64,000 nucleotides of DNA from Pirellula staleyi DSM 6068 (lineage in GTDB: Bacteria; Planctomycetota; Planctomycetia; Pirellulales; Pirellulaceae), in assembly GCA_945875845.1 (NCBI GenBank), contig CAMCMB010000016.1, positions 39,146 through 103,145 on the forward strand. The letters are read 5' to 3'. Positions 35,755 to 44,681 of the stretch are shown one piece after another. Position numbers and translations under genes: made by a program. Positions within the stretch are counted from its first letter, which is position 1; each line of letters opens with the position of its first letter. The notes beneath the pieces are model-generated. The model saw nothing but the letters and a program-made list of their open reading frames with translations, ran no database searches and was not told the DNA's origin.

Positions 35755-36027
35755 CTACGATGCCGGTTTGGGTTGCTCGATATCGCGCAGAGAACGCCCC
35801 AGTCGCTTGCGACCAGCGGCACTGGGCAATTTGCGTGGCCCGGCCTCCTCAACTCGAACGCTAGCAACGGAAATATTCTGTTTCGCAAAGGACATCAATG
35901 CGGGATTCAACTCGCGATGGTCCTCGGGCGAACCAATCGTGTCGATGGCGTCGCTAACGCCAAGAAGTACAGACTGCTTAACCCCATCTCGTATCCAACC
36001 GAATAGACCCAATCCGTTGCTCATCAT
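35755..36027 (-). CDS. Small planctomycete-type hypothetical protein
   Basis: A 90-residue protein. The ATG at 36027 is chosen because AGGAG lies 6 bp before it; the next codon is also ATG. The N-terminal part NGLGLFGWIRDGVKQSVLLG is amphipathic and conserved in appearance. The C-terminal third is basic (RKLPSAAGRKRLGRSLRDIE). No signal peptide and no known domain. It is the first gene of a two-gene unit with the lipoprotein. Confidence 0.7.
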   Translation of the reverse strand: MMSNGLGLFGWIRDGVKQSVLLGVSDAIDTIGSPEDHRELNPALMSFAKQNISVASVRVEEAGPRKLPSAAGRKRLGRSLRDIEQPKPAS

Positions 36028-36054
36028 TATGGACTCCTGTGACTTGGCTAACAT

Positions 36055-36559
36055 TCTTCGATTCCAGTTCGGAGAATAGCGATCGCCGAGCTAAGAAACC
36101 ATATCAAAAAGGGGAGGCCCCAGTCCGATGGATGTTTCCTTGCTTGTGAGGGTGAGGCTACCCCTGTAAACATGTTTTCCTCGACTTTGCTCAATCCATT
36201 CATTGCTCGGGAGGGTGAGGCTCCTGCCGAACCGTTGTGTCGTAAGCTCGGCAGGAGCCTCGCTCTCCCATTGATTTCCGATGGTTCGACATCGGAAAGA
36301 TGTTTATAGCGGGAGGGTGAGGCTCCTGCCGAACCTGGACGCGCAAAAGTGCATTTGGGGACACGACACTTTGACTTGTGGACTCGGTTTTCAGCCCCTT
36401 GGTTCGAGATCTTCGGCAAGAACTGCTCGCGAAATAGAGATCGTCGCTCTATTTCAATTCCAATCATTCGAAATAGGCGCAGACATTCTCCATTACTGCC
36501 GTTCCGGCAAGGCGTCGCTATTTAGAATTGGCTCAGAAAGCGTTGCTTAAACACGCCGT
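36055..36559. other. Repeat-rich region 3' of the transposase
   Basis: About 500 bp, no gene. It contains a full composite REP-like copy (36146-36270), an extra half site (36311-36335) and, near 36358, GGGGACACGACAC, related to the GGGACAC motif on the other side of the transposase gene. Confidence 0.6.
36146..36335. repeat. REP-like composite plus extra half site next to the transposase
   Basis: GTGAGGGTGAGGCTACCCCT, then a spacer, then a full inverted pair GGGAGGGTGAGGCTCCTGCC / GGCAGGAGCCTCGCTCTCCC ending at 36270. A further GGGAGGGTGAGGCTCCTGCC half site follows at 36311. This is the densest group of this family in the window. Confidence 0.85.
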
Positions 36560-37663
36560 TTAAACACGCGCTAGGTAGAACTTGCGATGCGTCTTAAGAC
36601 TGCGAGCCTCCGAAACACTCTTCGCCGTTCCGGCTACGTTCATAAACGCTCTGCCAAAATCCTTCACCATCGCGGACCAAAGCGTGGGCTCAATACCAAG
36701 TCTTTCCAAGACTGGCGGTGCAGCCAGTGGTGTGGAACCTCGTTTTCCAGCTACCTTGTCGCGTGCCAACCAGTCCAGGATTTCCAGATACTCCGCTTCG
36801 GCCATCGCCAGAAAACCCTTGTCGCTACTTCGCTTGCCATTGCGGCTAGCATGCGGTCCCAATGGATCCTTGCGTTCATCGATCGTCACCGGAGCGAGAA
36901 ACGCATCGGCTCTTGTAGGAGTTGCAGATTCCAACGCTGCTCTTTGAACGTCAGGTGGCAGTGCCCCGCACGAACCCGCATCTAGGGTAGTTGCCTTGAT
37001 AGATTGAACACGGCGTTGCACCGACGTGTAGTCGCTTTGCTCAAGAGTTTCGGCCATATCTGCTCGTATTGGATTCAAATCGATGTACGCCGCGCAAGCC
37101 AGCAACGACTCTTCATCGAGAATGCGAACGGCTTTGTAGCGGCCTTGCCAAAATCTGCCCAAACCCTCGCCTTCCTCTCGGTTAGCTCGCATAGCGATAT
37201 ACTGACACAGCAAACGCATCCACCACGAAAGATCGCTCAAACGGCGGCGAATCGTAGCCAAGCGGACCGGGTCGTTTCGGATAGCGTTCAGGTCGTATTC
37301 CGTCGGGGCGACTGGCACTTTGACCCACTCTCCATTGATTTCCAGTTTGATTTTTCTGGTCGGGCACAACTGCCACCAGCGCAGCGCAACTTCGCTATCG
37401 TCCCAAGTCGCAACGACGTCTGGCCGCGACCTGAGCAGTAGATGAAAGTGATTCGACATACAGGAGAATGCCAGGAGATCAATTCCGAAATTGGCAGCAA
37501 GGATCTTGAGTTTGTCTTCGATCCAGCGTTTTCGGTGATCGAAATTCTTGCCGGAACGCTCATCGACCCCCATGAGGTAGCAAGAGCGGACGGTTTTTCC
37601 GATGAGGTGTACGGCAACGATTTCGGACGGGTCAAAAATTTCAGCACGAGGCACTCTCGCCAT
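36560..37663 (-). CDS. REP-associated tyrosine transposase (Y1, HUH; RAYT-like)
   Basis: A 367-residue protein. Residues 1-230 form a Y1 transposase domain. His72 and His74 in MSNHFHLLLRSRPDV are the metal-binding HUH pair. The conserved end of the domain is LACAAYIDLNPIRADMAE near residue 193, with GRFWQGRYKAVRILDEESLL before it. The C-terminal 130 residues are a planctomycete-type extension with TSVQRRVQSI and KGFLAMAEAEYLEILDWLAR segments. Such enzymes cut single-stranded DNA at hairpins and are thought to spread REP palindromes. The gene is intact, unlike the fragment at 14695-15003. No IS ends were found; upstream lies a doubled CTAAGTGTCC motif. Confidence 0.9.
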   Translation of the reverse strand: MARVPRAEIFDPSEIVAVHLIGKTVRSCYLMGVDERSGKNFDHRKRWIEDKLKILAANFGIDLLAFSCMSNHFHLLLRSRPDVVATWDDSEVALRWWQLCPTRKIKLEINGEWVKVPVAPTEYDLNAIRNDPVRLATIRRRLSDLSWWMRLLCQYIAMRANREEGEGLGRFWQGRYKAVRILDEESLLACAAYIDLNPIRADMAETLEQSDYTSVQRRVQSIKATTLDAGSCGALPPDVQRAALESATPTRADAFLAPVTIDERKDPLGPHASRNGKRSSDKGFLAMAEAEYLEILDWLARDKVAGKRGSTPLAAPPVLERLGIEPTLWSAMVKDFGRAFMNVAGTAKSVSEARSLKTHRKFYLARV

Positions 37664-37945
37664 GATTCACTCCTTCGCATGACCGAACCAAGAAATTTCA
37701 ATATCACCCCAGAATAAAAATTTCCAACCCTGTTCGCAACCACCCTCGAAAAAATATGTGGTGTCCCTAAGTGTCCCTAAGTGTCCCATGGGCCACTCTT
37801 GGGGGACGGGGACCAACAAAATGGCAGCACCGACGCAGCTCTTTTACAGGGGCTCTCCATTGAATACACTGTGGCAATGCCGCGACGATGCGAAAGGTGA
37901 AGCGAGCCGTGCGAAGACGATCCCTCAACTAGGAACACTCGATTT

Positions 37946-40597
37946 ATGATTCGTAAACATCTGTTGGTCGTGGCGATGCTTTTCGCAAGCAGCGCTTCGG
38001 CTCAATCCCCGAGCTATCGATTGCCGTCAGGAAGCGAGTTTGCCAAAGTCGTTCCAGGCGGAACAACCGTTCTTCCCAATGGAAGATTCTTGACTCCCGT
38101 GGGCGAACGACTTTACACGGGTGACGATCTTTGGAACGTCGTACCGAGTCCTGATGGCAAGTTGATCGTTGGGCTATGTGATCCAGGAATTGTGATTTAT
38201 CCGAGCGATGCATCGACCGCGAAGTCAAACTCGTATCGCATTCCATGGCGTAACGCTGCCTTTTGTGGCGTCTTTACCAAGGATGGGACCAAACTGATCA
38301 CTTCGAGCGGTGACGTCGGTCATGGCATTCAAGTATTTGAAACGAGCCTGTGGTACAAACCCGCTTCAAAAAGGCTTGAAGTACTAGAGCAGCAAGCGAC
38401 TTTGTCGATCAAAGCGGATGACGAAGCCTACATCAATGACATCGTTGTGTCTCCGGATGGACGTTTGGTATATGGTGCGGATGTCGCGAGACAACGGATT
38501 GTGGTATTCGATATCAACGAGGCGAAAGTGGTTGCTGATATTCCAGCTGGCCGCGAGCCTTTCTCGCTCGCACTTTCGGACGATGGGCAGCGGCTTTTCG
38601 TTGCAAATATCGGCGTGTTTGACTACTCGCAGATTCCGACTGGCGAAGGGAACAAACGTGGACTTGCTGTACCCGCTTTCGGATTTCCATCCAAGGAAGC
38701 TCAGGAAGGAGTAGTTCGTGAAGGGAAACAGGTGCCGGGTTTAGGAGATCCGCTTGTCCCGGACGCGCACTCAGTCTGGATGATCGATGTCGCAAACGCT
38801 GAGAAACCCGTTGTTTCAGCGAAGGTCAAAACTGGGATTCTAATCCATGCTCCCGCAGATAGCGGCAAAGCCGTCGGCGGCAGTTCACCCAATGCGTTGC
38901 TTGTCTCGAAAGACACGCTTTTTGTCACCAACGCCAACAATGACACCGTTCAGTACATCGACGCAAAAACACTTGAGATCCGAAAGACAGTAAAGCTAGC
39001 TCCGGAGCCAACGCTCGCGATGTTGCGCGGCGTCATTCCGTCTGGAATGTGCATAACCAACGATGGCAAGAAGTTGTATGTTTGTGCTTCGGGGTTGAAC
39101 GCGGTCGCTGTTCTTGATGTTGCAAGTGGGACGGTAGAGAATTGGATTCCGACGGGCTGGTTCCCGACTGCTTGCCGCCTGTCTCCGGATCAATCGAAGC
39201 TCTATGTCGCGACACAGAAGGGGCTTGGACTAGGTCCTCGAGGGCCCAAGCACAAGCGTCCCGAAAGCGACGAACGTTACGGACTGCAGGATATGCCTGG
39301 AATGATTTGTGCGGTCGACCTTCTATCCGTTCAGCCTGGGGTGGACACCATCCTTCGCAACAATGGCATGAACCCCATCATGACACCTCAATCGCCACTG
39401 CCAAAGGAAGTCGAATACGTCGTTTTCATCACCAAGGAGAATCATACTTTCGATGGTATCTTTGGCGGCCTAAAGGGGGCGACGAGCGAACCGGAGTACG
39501 CTGAGTTTGGCGCGAACGGATGGATCAAGGAAAAGGGCAAAGACGAACGAATGCCGATGATGCCAAACCATGTTCGTCTCGCGGAGCAGTTTAGCATCTC
39601 GGACAATTTCTATATGGAGCCGCAAGCGTCGGGGGATGGCCATCGATGGCTCGTCGGCGTGTATCCAAGTCTCTGGACAACGCGCGTTTTTTACTCAGGC
39701 TGGGGATTCAAGAAGAGCGAGACAGCTAAGGGACGCGTTGTGTCCATGACGTCCAATGGTTCGCAGATCCCTGAAGACTATTTAGAGAACGGTTCCATGT
39801 GGGAACATCTCTCGCGTGGCGGAATCACGTTTCGCAACTATGGCGAAGGCTTTGAATTTCCAGACAACGACGAGGGACCGATGACCAACCGGTCGGGTGC
39901 GTATACTCAAGTCAATTTCCCGATGCCCAAAGTTTTGTACGACAACACCGACTTCGACTACCCCGCGTACAACAATTACATTCCGGACATTGCTCGGGTC
40001 GATTGGTTTGTCGAGGACTTGGAACAGTATCGAGCCGAGCATGGTGGCGCCATTCCGAAGTTTCTCAATATGACTCTTTGCAATGACCACGGAGCCGCAC
40101 CGATTGCCAAAAATGGCTTCCCTTATGTTGCCAGCTATATGGCAGACAATGACTTGGCACTGGGGAAAGTCGTGGCATATCTATCCTCGTTACCGGAGTG
40201 GCGCAAGATGGCGATCTTTGTCACGCAGGACGACTCAGGAGGAGACAACGACTCCATCGACCGGCATCGTTCGTATGTCTTGTGCATTAGTCCGTGGGCC
40301 AAGCGTTCGCATGTTTCCCACACGCACTCATCCATCATGAGCATCATCAAGACGATTTACGGTCTTTTCGACCTTGGTCCCAACAATCTGTTCGATGCGA
40401 CGACAACCGAACTTTCGGATATGTTTGCGAATGTGGCGGATTATACACCGTACAAGTACGTGCCCGTTGATCCACGGGTGTTCAAACCAGAGGATACGTT
40501 TGATCCAACGGACCCTAAGTTCGAGCGGCGCAGAAAAGAGGGACCAAAGGTTAAGATGGATGATCCCGATTTTGTCGAGTGGTTACGCAATCGGTAG
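37946..40597 (+). CDS. Secreted YncE-type beta-propeller fused to phosphoesterase
   Basis: An 883-residue exported protein. A signal peptide covers residues 1-19 (SSASAQ). Residues 40-470 form a YVTN/YncE beta-propeller (NDIVVSPDGRLVYGADVARQ, SLALSDDGQRLFVANIG, CITNDGKKLYVCASGLNAV). From about 490 comes a PF04185-type phosphoesterase: VFITKENHTFDGIFGG, with the metal-binding ENHTFD near 498, then CNDHGAAP, FVTQDDSGGDNDSIDRHRSY and the HTHSSIMSIIKTIYGL end. Together it probably acts on phosphorylated or phospholipid substrates outside the inner membrane, with the propeller as a docking unit. It is monocistronic, and such fusions are frequent in Planctomycetes and Acidobacteria. Confidence 0.9.
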   Translation: MIRKHLLVVAMLFASSASAQSPSYRLPSGSEFAKVVPGGTTVLPNGRFLTPVGERLYTGDDLWNVVPSPDGKLIVGLCDPGIVIYPSDASTAKSNSYRIPWRNAAFCGVFTKDGTKLITSSGDVGHGIQVFETSLWYKPASKRLEVLEQQATLSIKADDEAYINDIVVSPDGRLVYGADVARQRIVVFDINEAKVVADIPAGREPFSLALSDDGQRLFVANIGVFDYSQIPTGEGNKRGLAVPAFGFPSKEAQEGVVREGKQVPGLGDPLVPDAHSVWMIDVANAEKPVVSAKVKTGILIHAPADSGKAVGGSSPNALLVSKDTLFVTNANNDTVQYIDAKTLEIRKTVKLAPEPTLAMLRGVIPSGMCITNDGKKLYVCASGLNAVAVLDVASGTVENWIPTGWFPTACRLSPDQSKLYVATQKGLGLGPRGPKHKRPESDERYGLQDMPGMICAVDLLSVQPGVDTILRNNGMNPIMTPQSPLPKEVEYVVFITKENHTFDGIFGGLKGATSEPEYAEFGANGWIKEKGKDERMPMMPNHVRLAEQFSISDNFYMEPQASGDGHRWLVGVYPSLWTTRVFYSGWGFKKSETAKGRVVSMTSNGSQIPEDYLENGSMWEHLSRGGITFRNYGEGFEFPDNDEGPMTNRSGAYTQVNFPMPKVLYDNTDFDYPAYNNYIPDIARVDWFVEDLEQYRAEHGGAIPKFLNMTLCNDHGAAPIAKNGFPYVASYMADNDLALGKVVAYLSSLPEWRKMAIFVTQDDSGGDNDSIDRHRSYVLCISPWAKRSHVSHTHSSIMSIIKTIYGLFDLGPNNLFDATTTELSDMFANVADYTPYKYVPVDPRVFKPEDTFDPTDPKFERRRKEGPKVKMDDPDFVEWLRNR

Positions 40598-40767
40598 CCG
40601 CTGAAGCCTCCGAGTCTGTACGGGATCTTGCTGGTACGCATGGCAGTCCATCGCAGATGCGAGGACATTGCACTCGGTGACTTAGCTTCCAGCGCCATTG
40701 GACGGTTGTAGCACTTTTTTGACATTGTGGTAGCGGAACGATTAGAATGAGGCATGGAGAAAATCGA

Positions 40768-41010
40768 GTGACAACCAATTCAATACAGTCTGAGCTACAA
40801 GAGTTCGTCCGGTTCGCATCGAGTCGTGTAGGCCAGGGCGAAGATTTTTCCTCGGTAGAAGAGCTAGTCAGGCGTTGGCGTCAAAATTCAGAATACGCCG
40901 AAGCGGTAGATGACGTGCGCCAGGGAATCGAGGATGAGGCGTCAGGCAAATCCAAACCGCTTTCGGAGGCATTGGTTGAGGTCCGGCGTAAGTTAGGAAT
41001 TACCGATTGA
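40768..41010 (+). CDS. Antitoxin-like protein of a type II toxin-antitoxin pair
   Basis: An 80-residue protein. The GTG at 40768 is preferred because GGAG lies 8 bp before it; an ATG at 40747 is possible. The helical, charged sequence (QSELQEFVRFASSRVG, SVEELVRRWRQNSEYAEAVD and GKSKPLSEALVEVRRKLGI) fits the small antitoxins that precede ParE/RelE toxins in planctomycetes. Its TGA overlaps the TTG start of the toxin frame, as in typical TA operons. The partner toxin is frameshifted, so this antitoxin is probably orphaned. Confidence 0.7.
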   Translation: MTTNSIQSELQEFVRFASSRVGQGEDFSSVEELVRRWRQNSEYAEAVDDVRQGIEDEASGKSKPLSEALVEVRRKLGITD

Positions 41011-41332
41011 GTCGCCTTGTCAAAATACTTCCACGACCTGCGGTTCAGCTCTATGAAACAGCGTCCTGGTGGGCAACCAATCGAAGCGTAGTGCAAGCCT
41101 TGCAATGGTTAACTGAGATCGAACTGCGATTCAGGGTTTGGCTGATACAGCGCCGCGTTATCCGCTTGAGAGGGAAGCGGGTGCGTTTGACTTCCCTGTT
41201 CATCAAATGAATTTCGGCGTTTCAAACAAGCCGACGCATCGAATTCTATACTCATTCGATGACGCTCAAGTTCTCGTCTACGCAATACGTCTTCTTTCCC
41301 AATCGGACTTGTCGCCCGAAGAAATCGAATAG
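41007..41332 (+). pseudogene. ParE/RelE-like toxin gene broken by a single-base deletion
   Basis: Frame 1 (from 41007) reads SRLVKILPRPAVQLYETASW and continues to LTEIELRF. Frame 2 (from about 41132) reads QGLADTAPRYPLEREAGAFD, then FPVHQMNFGVSNKPTHRILY and VYAIRLLSQSDLSPEEIE. Together they make a full ParE/RelE-superfamily toxin of about 108 residues, with the family's FRILYxxxxxxVxVxAIRHxxR pattern. One missing base near 41131 explains the break. The start is TTG overlapping the antitoxin stop. A sequencing error would give the same picture, but the reading as a decayed TA pair is simple. Confidence 0.85.
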
Positions 41333-41373
41333 ATTCTTCACCTCCGTCCGCATTTGATATTCGAAAGCACAAC

Positions 41374-41802
41374 ATGCGTTTAACTCTTCACGCGACTTTT
41401 GTCCGGTGTGTATTCACGGCCGTTTTTATGTCCCTTTCCGTTGGGAGCTTCTCAATGGGTGCTGCTCCAGCCAAGCTGAATGTCCTACTGATTATGGCGG
41501 ACGATCTGCGTGATTTTGGCGGACCGCACGCGATGGCAGGCCGCAGCTTAACGCCGATACTTGCGAGCCCCCTCGCAAAGATAAAAGACGAAGCCTTCAC
41601 CCTTGTCACACGTGGCCCGAAGTTGTTCGGGCAAAGCGTTCGCACCGAGCGATGGCGATTCACTCAATGGAGCGATGGGGCACAAGAGCTCTACGATCAC
41701 GACAAGGATCCCGAGGAGAATCACAATGTCGCCACAGTGAATCCGGTCGCGGCAAACGAACTCTCCTCGCGATTAAAAACACTGCCGCTTCTCCGCCCCT
41801 GA
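41374..41802 (+). pseudogene. Sulfatase collapsed by an internal deletion
   Basis: An open 142-residue frame joins the two ends of an iduronate-2-sulfatase-type protein. Residues 1-50 give a signal peptide and the sulfatase start KLNVLLIMADDLRDFGG, which holds the first metal Asp pair. Then it jumps to HAMAGRSLTPILASPLAKIK, SVRTERWRFTQWSDGAQELY and DHDKDPEENHNVA, which belong to the C-terminal end. The roughly 300 central residues, including the FGly CxPxR active site, are missing. The frame is preserved, so a short product could still be made, but it cannot be a sulfatase. It faces an intact sulfatase whose stop lies 11 bp away. Confidence 0.85.
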
Positions 41803-41813
41803 CGCTCAATCGC

Positions 41814-43220
41814 TCAGTTCTGTTTTCTTTTTGCCTTGGCTTTCGCGCCGGCGTTGCGGTTCACGGTCCAAGCTGGCTCGACAAGCTGACTGTTCCATTT
41901 GTCCCAGGCTGCCGCCATTTGTTGGAATCTGGCTGGCTCTTTTTCCGCCAGATTCTCTTTCTCGCCGATATCGTTCTTGAGGTTGTAAAGCTCGGCACCC
42001 GCCGTACTGGCGACACTATTGCGTTCGATTCCTCCGATTCCTCCGATTGCTTCGTTGCCGGCAGCCTTGACCAATTTCCAATCGCCCATGCGAAGTGCGA
42101 TTTGTTGCCCGAATCGCCAGTAAAGCATTTCATGCGGCGAGCCGGCGTTTTGGCCGGTTAGGTAGGGGAGCAAATTCACTCCATCCAACTTAAAATCCGG
42201 ATTGACGGTCACCCCTGCGGCCGCCAGGGACGTCGGCAATATATCCAATTGAATGATCGGCCGATCGTCGACTTTGCCAGCCGGAATATGCCCCTTCCAC
42301 TGGACCATAAACGGGACTCGAATCCCACCCTCCCATGTTTGCGCTTTGAAGCCTCGCAGCGGACCATTGCCGGACGTGATGGATGGAGTTGGGCCACCAT
42401 TGTCACTGAAAAAGAAAATGAGCGTGTTTTCTTCCAGCTTGTGCTGACGAAGTTTGTTGAGCACTGTTCCAACATTATCATCCATGGCTGAGAGCATCGC
42501 TGCAAATGTCCGACGTTTCTTGTCATCGATACTCTTAAATCGATTTTCATATTTCTCTATCGCTTCGAGGGGTGCATGCACGGCGTTGAAAGGCAAATAG
42601 CAAAACCAAGGTTGCTCCTTGTGTTGGTCGACAAAGGCCGCTGCCGCGCTACCAAAATCATCCGTCGTGTAATCAACGTGCTTGACGGGTTGAGTTCCGC
42701 GTTGTATCGGATTGGTTGAATCGGCGGTCGCGTCGAGATACGAATGGGCACCACCCAGAAAACCGAAAAACTCGTCGAAGCCGCGATTGAGCGGATGAAA
42801 TGGCGGTTCGTATCCAAGATGGGATTTACCGAACCAACCGGTGACATAACCCGCCGCCTTGAGATGGTTCCCGATCGTCGTTTCATTCAATGACAAACCA
42901 AAGGTTTTCGAGGCTGACGCTGCTGGTCCCGGATTAAATTCGTGTCCAAAGCGTTGTTGATAGCGGCCAGTCATGAATCCAGCTCGGGTCGGGCTGCAAT
43001 ATGGGCAACTGACGTAGCCGTTCGTAAAGCGCACACCGTTGCTCGCGATCGAATCAATATTGGGTGTCGGTATCTGCTGTGTGAACCCCTGGCAACCGAG
43101 CTCTCCCCAGCCGAGGTCGTCGGCGACGATGACAAGAATATTCGGTTTGCCTTCGGCAGCGAAAGCATTGCCATGGAGCGCAAGAAAAAAGACGAAACAA
43201 GTCAGGGCACATCTCAACAT
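41814..43220 (-). CDS. Secreted sulfatase (FGly type)
   Basis: A 468-residue exported sulfatase with a signal peptide (about residues 1-22, ending AFAAEG). NILVIVADDLGWGELGC gives the metal-binding Asp pair. CSPTRAGFMTGRY near residue 77 is the CxPxR signature whose Cys is converted to formylglycine. GKSHLGYEPPFHPLNRGFDE near 130 supplies the conserved Lys/His. FFSDNGGP near 270 holds a further Asp/Asn pair, and the C-terminal RMGDWKLVK is intact. All expected active-site residues are visible, so it should be active on sulfated polysaccharides. Planctomycetes carry many such genes. The maturase (sulfatase-modifying enzyme) is not in this window. Confidence 0.95.
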   Translation of the reverse strand: MLRCALTCFVFFLALHGNAFAAEGKPNILVIVADDLGWGELGCQGFTQQIPTPNIDSIASNGVRFTNGYVSCPYCSPTRAGFMTGRYQQRFGHEFNPGPAASASKTFGLSLNETTIGNHLKAAGYVTGWFGKSHLGYEPPFHPLNRGFDEFFGFLGGAHSYLDATADSTNPIQRGTQPVKHVDYTTDDFGSAAAAFVDQHKEQPWFCYLPFNAVHAPLEAIEKYENRFKSIDDKKRRTFAAMLSAMDDNVGTVLNKLRQHKLEENTLIFFFSDNGGPTPSITSGNGPLRGFKAQTWEGGIRVPFMVQWKGHIPAGKVDDRPIIQLDILPTSLAAAGVTVNPDFKLDGVNLLPYLTGQNAGSPHEMLYWRFGQQIALRMGDWKLVKAAGNEAIGGIGGIERNSVASTAGAELYNLKNDIGEKENLAEKEPARFQQMAAAWDKWNSQLVEPAWTVNRNAGAKAKAKRKQN

Positions 43221-43596
43221 TTTGATTTACCTCAGGGATACGGCAATGGAAGGATTGTTATTAGGATAGCAAATTGAACACTTGGCGAGGTTGGCGCTGC
43301 GCTAATTTGTTGAAGCCCGTTGGGCTATGGAGAAGAAATCGATGGGAGAGCGTGGCTCCTGCCGAGCTTACGACGCCATGGTTCGGCAGGAGCCTCACCC
43401 TCCCTAAAAGCCATGGTTCGGCAGGAGCCTCACCCTCCCAAGCAACGGATAGGCAGGTCAAAGCCTATGAAAGCATTCGCTATCGGATGGGGCTTCTTGG
43501 TGATTGCCCAATGCTTGCGACGCCGATTATTTGCTAGAATACCGCTCGAGTTGGCTCGGTTTCAAAACAGCACTTTAAAGAGATCACTTCCGTTCC
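43221..43596. other. Divergent intergenic region with REP-like repeats
   Basis: 376 bp, no gene. It contains GGGAGAGCGTGGCTCCTGCC with CAGGAGCCTCACCCTCCC twice (43341-43444), a three-arm version of the composite REP-like family. Confidence 0.7.
43341..43444. repeat. REP-like repeat, three arms
   Basis: An arm GGGAGAGCGTGGCTCCTGCC, then a complementary arm GGTTCGGCAGGAGCCTCACC, then a tandem repeat of the second arm (CATGGTTCGGCAGGAGCCTC). Same family as 8596, 29839 and 36146. Confidence 0.8.
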
Positions 43597-44664
43597 ATGC
43601 CTAAAAAAACCTATGTCACCCCCCTGGCTTGGTTGTTCCTCACCAGCGTTTGTGTTTGTTCGGCGTTGGCACAATCCAATTCGCCATCCCCTCAAGACGC
43701 AACTTCAAAACGCTATGAATTGACCGCCCGCGCCAGCGCAATCGATAGCCGAGCCCAAGCCCACCCGGAAATTGGATTTCTGTTTGAGAAAGAGGGAAAG
43801 CCTCAGGATTTGCAGCACGCTTCGGTGGACACTCGCGTTCCACTCAAAGGAAAGCTTGTTATCTGGCTGATGGGGAATAGTCCCGGATTATTTGAGCGAG
43901 TCAATTCCTACGGCTATCATGCCATTCGGGTTCATTACGCAAACGGATGGTTTTCCAAATTTGGCAAGGAACCACCTCCAACCGATCCGATGCATCTTGG
44001 CAAGATTCGGCTTGAAGCAACCACCGGCGAGGACTTTAGCGAACTGGTCGCGATCCCAAAACCAGACGGCATGAAAGAACGAGCCCTTCAATTTGTGAAG
44101 TGGCTTGCCAAAGAAAACCCGCAGGGCAAGTGGGAGATGTTTCTTACGTCGGACGGCAACGAATTGGATTGGGACAAAGTCATCATCTCGGGAAGTTCCC
44201 ATGGCGCGACCTCCGCCGCTCGATTTGCGATCCATCAAAAAGTCGATCGTGTCGTCATGTTTTGTGGGCCACGCGATCAGTATGAAACCTGGCAGGGCCT
44301 ACCCTCCGCGACTCCGGCAAATCGTTTCTTTGGCTTTAGCCATGTGCTCGATACAGGTTGGTCGGGAGATCATTATTGCCGTTCTTGGCAATTGCTCGGC
44401 CTCAACAAGTTTGGCCCTATCGTGGATGTCGATAAAACAAAAACTCCATTCGATAACTCCCGTCGGTTGATCACCGAAGCCGACGTTAAGGGAGATGTCA
44501 ATCGAGCCCATGGGTCCGTCACTCCGGGCGGATCCGCCGTTAAGGATGCGTCTGGCAAATTTGTTCACGAAGATGTCTGGCGTTACCTCTTTACGCATCC
44601 AGTCGATCAAGTTGGAATGCCGGTATCCGCCGATTCCGATTGCCGACTGGAGTTGCGGCGTTAG
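43597..44664 (+). CDS. Secreted alpha/beta-hydrolase-like protein
   Basis: A 355-residue exported protein with a signal peptide (about residues 1-26, ending SALAQ). The hydrolase core has KLVIWLMGNSPGLFERVNSY (oxyanion strand), ERALQFVKWLAKENP, and VIISGSSHGATSAARFAIHQ near residue 205, where Ser-x-Ser-His-Gly is the nucleophile elbow. VMFCGPRDQYETWQGLPSAT (about 228-247) would carry the acid, and VNRAHGSVTPGG near 307 offers a His. The substrate is unknown. It lies 17 bp upstream of the radical SAM gene and may be its operon partner. Confidence 0.8.
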   Translation: MPKKTYVTPLAWLFLTSVCVCSALAQSNSPSPQDATSKRYELTARASAIDSRAQAHPEIGFLFEKEGKPQDLQHASVDTRVPLKGKLVIWLMGNSPGLFERVNSYGYHAIRVHYANGWFSKFGKEPPPTDPMHLGKIRLEATTGEDFSELVAIPKPDGMKERALQFVKWLAKENPQGKWEMFLTSDGNELDWDKVIISGSSHGATSAARFAIHQKVDRVVMFCGPRDQYETWQGLPSATPANRFFGFSHVLDTGWSGDHYCRSWQLLGLNKFGPIVDVDKTKTPFDNSRRLITEADVKGDVNRAHGSVTPGGSAVKDASGKFVHEDVWRYLFTHPVDQVGMPVSADSDCRLELRR

Positions 44665-44681
44665 GCTACTTTGTCATCGCA

